DNA from: Temnopleurus reevesii
Taxonomy: Eukaryota; Echinodermata; Echinoidea; Temnopleuroida; Temnopleuridae
Direction: 5' to 3'
Assembly (NCBI GenBank): GCA_036244855.1
Contig: BQKZ01003051.1
Span: 1-64,000 of the forward strand
Length of the DNA stretch: 64,000 nucleotides
Made by a program: the position numbers and the translations under genes
Notes under the pieces: generated by a model
Databases searched by the model: none
What the model was told of the DNA's origin: nothing
The model's input: only the letters and a program-made list of their open reading frames with translations
Shown here: positions 56,163-64,000 of the stretch, piece after piece
How the letters are laid out: each line of letters begins with the position of its first letter
Position numbering within the stretch: position 1 is the stretch's first letter

Positions 56163-56291
56163 GGGGCCTGTGACATAAAAGTTGCAGTTAAACTTACGAT
56201 CAATATTTATCGTAAGTCTATGGCAAAACATGTACCATAGAGATAAGATTAATTGCAAAATCTATCGTATCTCTTTTATGTTACAGGCCCC
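56163..56291. mobile_element. MITE family D copy, intact
   Basis: GGGGCCTGTGACATAAAA against TTTTATGTTACAGGCCCC, with inner pairs 'acttacgatcaatattta' and 'tcgtaagtctatgg'. It starts only 21 nt after the receptor stop codon, so it is likely in the receptor 3' UTR. Confidence 0.87.
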
Positions 56292-57228
56292 TGGTATTCT
56301 TGACATCTCTAGGAAGATGCTTCCAATTTGAGCTTTTATACGTCTCGTATCAACAGTTGCACTGTGTCTTCTCTGTGTTTATATCGACAATAGGGAGCTA
56401 GGTTACGCTCGACAACGGAGCGGCTCAACGACGGGAGTATTCGTCAGATTCCTGCGTTCTTGCTAACCCGTCCTTATTCCCTCCGTTGCTCTTAACTTCT
56501 GTTACGCTACTCGCTCAACGGCAGTATGCAAATTGAGTGTGACGTCAGGAATTGAGCTTTCACGCCGAAATCCAAAGACCGCGGTAATAGGCACGTGATA
56601 CGCTTGGCCGCATTTGATTGGCTACTTTCCTGCATCTAAGACGGAAGCGGGATTGAGCAAAGACCGTTGTAGAATTCTGCTCTTCGCCGCTGTTGTCACT
56701 AGCACCCAGCGAAGTCGACCTAGACGGGTAGAAAATGGTATTGATCAGCGATTTTGCCGTTCGCGTTGACGGTGCGTAACCTCGCTATTGCAACGTGTTG
56801 ACGAACCATCCCTGAGCCCAATTAAATGTTTCCTAATGCCTATTCAATACTCCGTGCCGCGATCATCTACGTCCTATCGAAAATTTCATCATCGATTTCA
56901 AAATGCAAATTGAAATACCAAAAGTGAATATAATATAGATATGATATGATTGTGATATTGATGATAGAAATACGTTTTTATGGAAGCAGTTGGATCTGGT
57001 ATTTGATGTATGCTTGGAACATTCACGCTACTATTCGTTTCGTGGGGATGTAGGGTAAAGTGGACCTTCCATAGTATTTATTTCCTACGGAGGTTGGTCT
57101 ATATGCTTTCATTTGTCTAATGTCGGCAATACATTGGTTGATAAACCATTCCAAGCCGGTGACTGTAGTAACCTTTCATCAAACATTTATCTTTCAAAAA
57201 TTTAATTAGTCAATACAAACTGTTCTAA

Positions 57229-57404
57229 TGGGGTGTTGTTCAAAAGTTGCAATTGATCACAAGTTACAGTTGATCGGAACGTGCCAATCAAAATCATCGT
57301 TTCATGCGCGTCTTGTTAAAATGCGCATACCGTGCGCGAATGAAAGTGTGCGTTACAATATGCAAAGTTGCAGTTGATTTGCAGTTAATTTTGAGCAACA
57401 CTAC
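57229..57404. mobile_element. MITE family A copy
   Basis: Left TGGGGTGTTGTTCAAAAG, right TTTTGAGCAACACTACC, with the standard interior. Confidence 0.85.
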
Positions 57405-59121
57405 CTATGTCATCCTCCGGATACCGGTATTCATAAAGACGTCGGCCTCTGTCCCTAACTTCTATATCCAACCTGAAATAGCTGCTCTGTACCTTAATTA
57501 ATGACGTGTATGAAATGTAACGGGTCCTTTATAATCAGGTGCAATGTCAGTGAAAATTCAAAACAAAGCATTTAGAAGTGGAAACGAAAGTAGAAGACAA
57601 GAATGAAATATATTGGTCTCCAGACGTGAAACTGCTACACGTATGATGTTGATGATATTTCATCCGGTGTTTCACGAAGTGACAGGATCCATCATGTCCA
57701 AAGGGTATTGTTGCATGAAGACAAACGAATCCCGACATAGCGTCAATTCAACGGGCATCTTATCCCACAATTATATAGTAGAAGGACACGTTGTAATGAA
57801 TTTGTAAGCCATTTCATGTAACAATATCCTCTGGCTCCAGTCACTTCGTGAAAACTGGACGATTTATATATGATATTAACAGATTCCTACTACACTAGGG
57901 GTATAGGATAGTTGGTAGAGCTTCTATCGGTTCTCTAATATCTTGAAATATATTATACAAATGCTGCAAAAAATAAATTTGAGGTGCTTGCAGAATGGTA
58001 ACTACGAAAATGATAAATGTTTGACATTACGGTTGAATTTACGTCGCATGCATCTTGAGCATGCGGAGATTTTATTATTTCATCGAGTATTTTTTTTATC
58101 AACTTTTCAGTATTGTCACAAAAGTTATGCGGGTTTTAAATAGTGTGCTATTATATATTGTCTTGTGATATTTATATTTTTATACATTTTAAACGTTGGG
58201 CGAAAAGCTTACCCAGCACTTGGCAACATACTGTTTGCGCAACCTATGGTTCAAATTTTCCAAATCATAGTGGAATCTTGGAATTTGACCACATTAACAC
58301 TTTGACTGCTGGAACCGGGTAGTACCTACACAAAGTTTATGGGTATTACAGAATTCAGAAGTCAATGGGTTAAACTTGGACATACAAGTATTTCTACCAA
58401 TAGTTGTGTGGGCAATATGTTTGCCCAACTTCTTAAAGAATGTACACTAATGTATGCTGCTTATTTGCCTCGATTATTTTTTGTTTATAATTATTACAGT
58501 GGTTGGATGCATTATTTTGCATTTTTATCTTGTCCCTTTTTATGCCTTGTGATTATTATGCCAATTTAAGATTTTAAACATACTTTCGTTCTTTCATAAT
58601 TGCAATGATAGATACTGAAGAAGTAGACTGCATGTAGACAACCTGTGTTGTTTAACATTTAATGTAACCTGAAAATTGTCCATTTTCTCCATATTCTTCT
58701 CATTCTCCGGGTTTTTTTTTCTTCCTTTTCGTCTTTTTTCTATTCTGCTTGGCCTGATCATCTTCCTTCGTCTCTTCCTCGTCATTTTCTTCTTATGATC
58801 CTTTAGGCCTAGGCCTATATCTCATTTGCTCTCTCTTATCTTTTGATTCTCCACTTTAAATTTGCGCATAGTTTACTATTTCAAGCCTTTCCTTACCAAT
58901 CGAATCGTTTCAGATTATCTGTGAATTATGATTCTCCATTATGTTTATGAATAAAAATGTTACTTGTCGTTAGTTCTAAGATCAGCTCCCACTCCCAAAC
59001 AAGAAAGAGTTTTTAGTTTGAAATTACTGGCAATTATGATCTTCCCAATAATAAGAATGATATGTATGAACAGTTCTTCCTATCTTTCGCTGCTTATTGT
59101 TTCGAGATAATCCATAAAGAG

Positions 59122-59166
59122 ATGTGTGTGTAAGTATGTGTGTATAGGTGTGTGTGTTTGTGTGTT

Positions 59167-59225
<59 letters not shown>

Positions 59226-59263
59226 TTGTGTGTGTGCGTATGTGTATGTGTGTGCGTATGTGT
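59122..59263. repeat. (TG)n microsatellite
   Basis: Long GT repeat with sparse interruptions. Cys-Val and Thr-His frames across it are artefacts. Confidence 0.97.
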
Positions 59264-60807
59264 TTGTTTGGCGAACGCCCCATGTGATTGTTCAAGTAAA
59301 AAAAAACAGAGGGTGGTACAAAAAAGGAGGGTTGAGCAGAAAGGTCGGATAGAATGAGTAACTGGTTTCTTTATTCAAAGATTGGGAAATTCCCAATTTT
59401 CTAGAGCTCGGATGCTTTGTTCCCTCGCAAAAATCTTCTTCTGAATGTAATAACTTTGTAGCTATTTTGCAGTTCTTTTGAGATAGAAATATGAAAATAA
59501 CAAAGAAATTCTCACCAATTCCATCTCTAAAATTCTAGAAAATACATCAAAATGCAAGAATAGCTCGTTAAATAGTAGTATTGTCGATGGGGACGGGGAA
59601 TTAATTATTGTGAACCATTTTTTCATTTTGTAACCTATGATAAAATATCCTGGCGCCGCCCTTGTATGTCCCAATGTGGTGAACGGCACCAAATTCGGCA
59701 ATTACTGTACAAGAAGAAGCGACAGATGATCGGTATTCTATGATCCAAACATAGTCCATTGATATCTGGAATTACTGTTTGGAACAAATTGGAATTTTCT
59801 ATTAAAATGTTGCCTTCTTTAAACAGTTTCAAATACTCTATGAAAACGTTATTGCCTAACATTGTAAACTGTGATATAAGGGTTAAATTCTATCAAATCT
59901 ATCATTTACAGCAAAATGATTAATTAATAACTTCCCCTCTTGTCAATGTACATATTATTATTATTGCTTTTGTGTGTTTTATTTTCCAATTTGAGTATTT
60001 AACAGTTTTCAATGCTAATACATAGTATTTGATTTTAGTAGCCTATAGTAGCCTATAGGGATACTGCTTGTACATTTGTATATTTGTATATATTGTTATA
60101 TTTGTTGTTTGCAAACAGGGCCTCATGGAAGACCATCAAATTGGTGAAATGAGCCACTCTGTATAAATATCAGAAATAAATAAATAAATAAATAAATAAA
60201 TAAAAAAATAAATAAATAAATCCAAAATTTAGTTTCATTAGAACGTAAGTGGCACATAAAGTGTCATGTAGACATGGCAGAGAATGGGTTAAAACATAAT
60301 TCTGAGCGACTCAATGTGGTTCCTTTTTAACTTCGATCACTGGGATCTACACATTATCCTGAACTAAATATAAACGATGAATGAACATTTCAAATGTTCA
60401 AAGACCGAGTCTAACATCGAATAAGATACACGTGCTGTAGAAATACACTATCGCCGCAAAAATGATTAAGTATTTATTCATTTTTGTGAGTTAATCGCAC
60501 AGGGAGCAAAATCCATACAAACAAAAAATGGAACAATAGTACACGTGTACAAATTGAACAAAAAAAATCAACAATTGCAGTGCATGCGGGGTATGGGTTA
60601 TGCCCGAATGAATTATAACTATTACCTGATTACATCAGCCAACCATTCATTTCGGATTTACATGAAGGTTTTCCACACTCAGATTATATATATTCCGCCG
60701 ATCTCATGTGTTTACATCATAATATACGCGAAATAGTATACCGGTATAGTACACCGTATACCGGCTCGTGTACACCTTTTTACAGGTTAATATTTCGCAA
60801 CGGTTCA

Positions 60808-60960
60808 TTCATTGAGTTGCGAATCTTTAAGAAAGGCTGGAGTACGTTAACGAGTGTAAATGTATGCGTACGTTTCTCGACCATTCAGCACAAGAACCGG
60901 TACCAGTCTTGCATAAAGTTGTTCTTAATTTCTTTCATACCTTGGTGAAACAACGCCCAG
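60808..60960. mobile_element. MITE family C copy, left end lost
   Basis: Retains 'aagaaaggctggagtacgtt', 'ggtaccagtcttgcataaag' and the right end TTGGTGAAACAACGCCC. The left terminus is not recognisable. Confidence 0.7.
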
Positions 60961-61065
60961 GAAAGCAGTCTATCGGGCGGGGTGTACAGTGGAAGTTTGT
61001 GCTAATATACAGGGTGTTTCAATAAAAAGTTCATACTTCTGGAACGTCTGTTAAAACTACACTAT

Positions 61066-61239
61066 AGTCCAACCTCATTATACCGACGTCGTTGGGACCA
61101 GAGGAATTACCGCTTTATTTTGAAACCTTGTTATATGAGGGCCAAAATACAATGAAATACAAAGAGATGGGACCAGGAAAATTACCTTGTTTTAACGAGA
61201 TCTCAATATGTCAGTGCTTTTTATAACGAGGTTTGACTG
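61066..61239. mobile_element. Tigger/pogo-like MITE, 174 bp
   Basis: Left AGTCCAACCTCATTATAC and right TTATAACGAGGTTTGACT are complementary with a few mismatches and bounded by TA. CAGTCNAACCTCGTTATA ends are common to many pogo-related non-autonomous elements. It lies 84 bp before the P450 start codon, so it could contribute to its promoter or 5' UTR. Confidence 0.7.
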
Positions 61240-61323
61240 TACAGCATTTTATGAAGTGATCTTCGTGTCTATGGATATTTCATAATCCCATCTATCATTT
61301 CCAAGAAGAAACATTAGAAGGTC

Positions 61324-63899
61324 ATGATGGCGTCGTGGATACTGTCTGTCGTTGATACCCCACCAATATGGACACTGTTGGTTGTTGTTGCAGTTCTCTA
61401 CCTAATCTACCGAGCCACCACCAGGAACACCCTTCGGCATCCTCCAGGTCCCCAGGAGCTTCCGCTCCTCGGGAGTATCTTCACCCTACTCTTCTCCAAG
61501 CTCTCGCAGCACGAGCTCCTCTTCAAGTGGAGCGGACAGTACGGGGGCATCTTCTCCTTCACCTTGGCTGGAGCGAGTGTCGTGGTGCTAAGTGAGGCAA
61601 AGCTCATACAAGAGACGCTGCAAGATCCGTACGTCAATGACAGGATACCCTTCCCGGCATGCACCACGATCTATGGAAGAGAAAACACAGGTAGGAATAT
61701 GAACATGTCTAGCAAGGAGAATGGGCATTATGGAAATTTATTCATTTAACTTCATTGACATAAAATTATCAATGTTTTGTTAATAGAAACAAAGATACAA
61801 TTCTTTAGAAATGTATACAAATACTGGATATCTTAGTCTTAATCAATTATTCCCCACGTCAAAATCAACGAGCAATAACAAAGTTATTGAAAAAAATGTA
61901 TTTCCATGCAAATTTTAGTTTAAAAATAAAGATCAATAAATATGCAACTCTCCGTCATCCCTTTTCAACGGCCATGATAAAGAAATGAATTATTACGTTA
62001 ACTGCTGTTTCTAAAACAGATACAATATGCATAGAACGCAAATACAATTTGCATGGAACACCATATACACTGTATATTAGACTAAATGAATATAGTTGAT
62101 GTGAGAAGTTTTTTTATTTGCAATATCTTATTTTTTTAACCAGAAATACTTTATTTAAAACTTGTTTTATTCTAATATTCTTCTTCAAAATTCAACTGGA
62201 GAATAGACTTCGGTTTATATGCAGTTTTAACAGACATCCTTGGTTATTGCTTATCGTCAGACTTATCGATTGTGAGGCCAGTGAAGCCTGGCATTAGATC
62301 CGATTATTCTTTTGACATGTTTGAGGGGTCTAGTTTCCATATCCTGGGTTGCGTAAGAAACTAATTAAATGTATACTGTATATGAGTACACTCTGAAGAT
62401 TTAAGTGTTAGCACGTCGGTTTTCTAATAGATAACAATTTTACGCATTAGTATACGCAAAGGCTGTTCCTGACAATCTTTTGTAATGTGAACACCAGGAT
62501 TTTCGCGTTTGAATACATTATCTTTCTCCTGCCCGAATTGGACCAATTTGAAGGACAGCTCTTTGACCCTTTGTACCTCTTTATCGTGACAATAAAATGG
62601 TCCACAAAATTCTATTTTATCTGGACCGAGTTCGCGTCTTACATTTCTCATTACCTGTGCTTTCCTCGATGAGAAACTTGTGGTTCACTTGAAAGATCAA
62701 GATTCATAATTTTGTTTTACTGTAAAACTTTTGGAACTTGCAAAATTCACAAATCTATGCATTTTTGATAGTGGCTCACGTAATTTTTAGGCACAATTGT
62801 ATATTTACGTTTTATTTACAGGAATCGCCTTTGCAAGCGGATCGGTATGGAAACATCAGCAACAGTTCTTCCTGACAGTCTTCCGTAAGGTGAACGCCAG
62901 CGTGATCAGGTTCGAAGACATCATCTCAACACAAGGGCAACGTCTTCTGGCCGAACTGGACCGACTAGATGGACAGCTGTTTGATCCGTCGAACCTAGTC
63001 ATCGTGACCATCTCCAACGTGATCTTGAAGATCGTCACGGGCAAGACGTATGACTATGATGACCCGGAAGTGCTTCGGATGGCATCCTGCTCGGATAGAT
63101 TGGCAGATATCATCGGTCCAGCCGGGTTGTTTGGTAAATCCCATGTCATGAAATTAATGAAACCTCAAGAAGATATTACTTTGAAATTGATGTACCTGCT
63201 TCATGAGCAGTTACTAATTGTAATAAAGAGAGGTTAATATAGCTCCCGAACAAACTTTGAGGTGAATACCATAAAGTCTTCTCCTAAAACAGAAGTGACA
63301 AGTAGCTGGAGATCAGAAAAGATTGCTTTCGTCCTGTGGGGTGCGATAAGAAACACCCCAGAGAACCTGATGTCTCGAATAGGCTAATCCATCATACTAC
63401 TGGTTTGATTTGGTTTGGTTTTATTTTCAGTAATAAGGAACTAAAGATACACAGGAAAAAAATATGAATGAATATATGAATATATACCAAACTGAAAATA
63501 AGTACAAAAATGAATAATTGAATTGATAAAATTACTTTTGTTGCTCTCTATTCAGATTCAGTAACATAGCTCTGTTCTACCCAGAGGTCATGCTATAAAA
63601 GAAAAGACCTTTAAATTGTGATTACGTTTGCATCAATGCTTCTCCTTATCTCAGGTCATTCATACAGATTGTGTATGGTAGTATATATTTTCTTAATTTA
63701 TTCGCTACTGATTGCAGGCATGATTCCTGGCCTAGCATCGCTTCCCCTCCCTGCCAAACGCCAGCTCACTGATCTGATGCGGGAGATGATAGGCTTTATC
63801 AAACAACATGTTGAGGAACATCGGAAAGTTTTCAACCCTGATGATCAACCAACCGACTTTATCGCTTGCTACCTCAAGGAGATTGCAAATAACTCGGAG
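61324..63899 (+). CDS. cytochrome P450, CYP2 clan (N-terminal three exons; continues beyond the window)
   Basis: ER-anchored haem monooxygenase. Exons 61324-61690, 62822-63133 and 63718-63899 agree in phase (861 nt, 287 residues), and the last ends at a GTAAGA donor with more exons expected to the right. An N-terminal membrane anchor (about residues 15-33) is followed by the proline-rich hinge HPPGPQELPLLGS. The C-helix motif GSVWKHQQQFFLTVFRK matches the family's W-R/K-x-x-R haem-propionate region, although the usual second Arg is Gln here. IKQHVEEHRK and DFIACYLKEI in exon 3 are typical of CYP2 helices G-H. The I-helix Thr, ExxR and the haem Cys lie outside the window, so catalytic competence cannot be judged. 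Two adjacent ATGs (61324, 61327) could start it. Substrate unknown. Confidence 0.94.
62463..62590 (+). pseudogene. decayed copy of P450 exon 2
   Basis: 'ttcctgacaatcttttgtaa', 'gtgaacaccaggattttcgc', 'gaattggaccaatttgaagg' and 'acagctctttgaccctttg' follow the order of true exon 2 (from 62870: FLTVFRKVNAS to DRLDGQLFDPSNLVIVT). A TAA replaces the AAG of FRKV, an internal segment is deleted and no splice sites are evident. It lies 230 nt upstream of the real exon in intron 1. Confidence 0.85.
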
Positions 63900-64000
63900 G
63901 TAAGATTTTTTTGCAGTACAATCCTGTCCCACTCCTCCAAAATATTCACATAAAACTATATCCTGTATCTATACAAACGTCTACATTGTTTTCCTTTTTT

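Larger units (their letters stand above)
56143..61065. other. intergenic region between receptor and P450, no gene seen
   Basis: The contents are repeats and low-complexity DNA. MITE family D 56163-56291, family A 57229-57404 and a truncated family C near 60808-60960 are listed separately. There is also a (TG)n run at 59122-59263 and (AAAT)n at about 60176-60222. 57690-57890 resembles part of the unit at 32931-33290 ('gttgcatgaagacaaa', 'cagtcacttcgtg'), so a dispersed repeat is present. Short open frames here have no recognisable domains. Confidence 0.65.

Noticed and set aside
59080..59357. Open frames rich in Cys-Val and Thr-His
   Set aside because: Products of a TG repeat.

Overview
This is nuclear DNA from an animal. 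It has GT-AG introns, spread-out small exons, dense short inverted-repeat elements, tRNA-derived SINEs and non-LTR retrotransposon tails. A selenocysteine-type SelU gene, a divergent nicotinic-type receptor, a CYP2-clan P450 and the MITE-rich background suggest a marine invertebrate deuterostome. An echinoderm, probably sea-urchin-like, is the best guess, but the species is an inference.

Four genes, all on the + strand, can be reconstructed exon by exon with consistent splice phases. (1) Positions 3933-27076: a complete long-chain acyl-CoA synthetase of the ACSL1/5/6 type, 22 coding exons, 689 residues. (2) Positions 38604-41632: a peroxiredoxin-like 2A / selenoprotein U gene, 4 coding exons, 213 residues. 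It has an in-frame TGA at the redox-active position and a form-II SECIS hairpin in the 3' UTR at 42624-42672. (3) Positions 45574-56142: a nicotinic-acetylcholine-receptor alpha-like Cys-loop channel subunit, 8 coding exons, 435 residues. (4) Positions 61324-63899: the first three exons of a microsomal cytochrome P450 of the CYP2 clan, cut by the window end. The genes are functionally unrelated neighbours (fatty-acid activation, redox selenoprotein, neurotransmitter receptor, oxidative metabolism); nothing suggests joint operation.

The most striking pattern is that every one of the four genes carries extra, usually truncated and decayed, local copies of its own exons in neighbouring introns or the 3' UTR: ACSL exons 2, 5, 6, 11, 16 and 17; SelU exons 1, 2 and 4; receptor exon 7; P450 exon 2. 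In almost every array only one copy keeps both splice sites and an open frame. One case (ACSL exon 17) is an apparently exact 595-bp repeat around a single N and is probably an assembly artefact.

The rest of the window is introns and intergenic DNA packed with mobile-element remains. There are at least six recurring inverted-repeat (MITE-like) families, three LINE 3' ends with (ATT)n tails, tRNA-like SINEs sharing that tail, a 1.4-kb inverted-repeat element, tandem duplications and microsatellites. Known assembly defects are Ns at 22609, 31948 and 36861 and a 141-base gap at 38863-39003, just after the selenocysteine exon.
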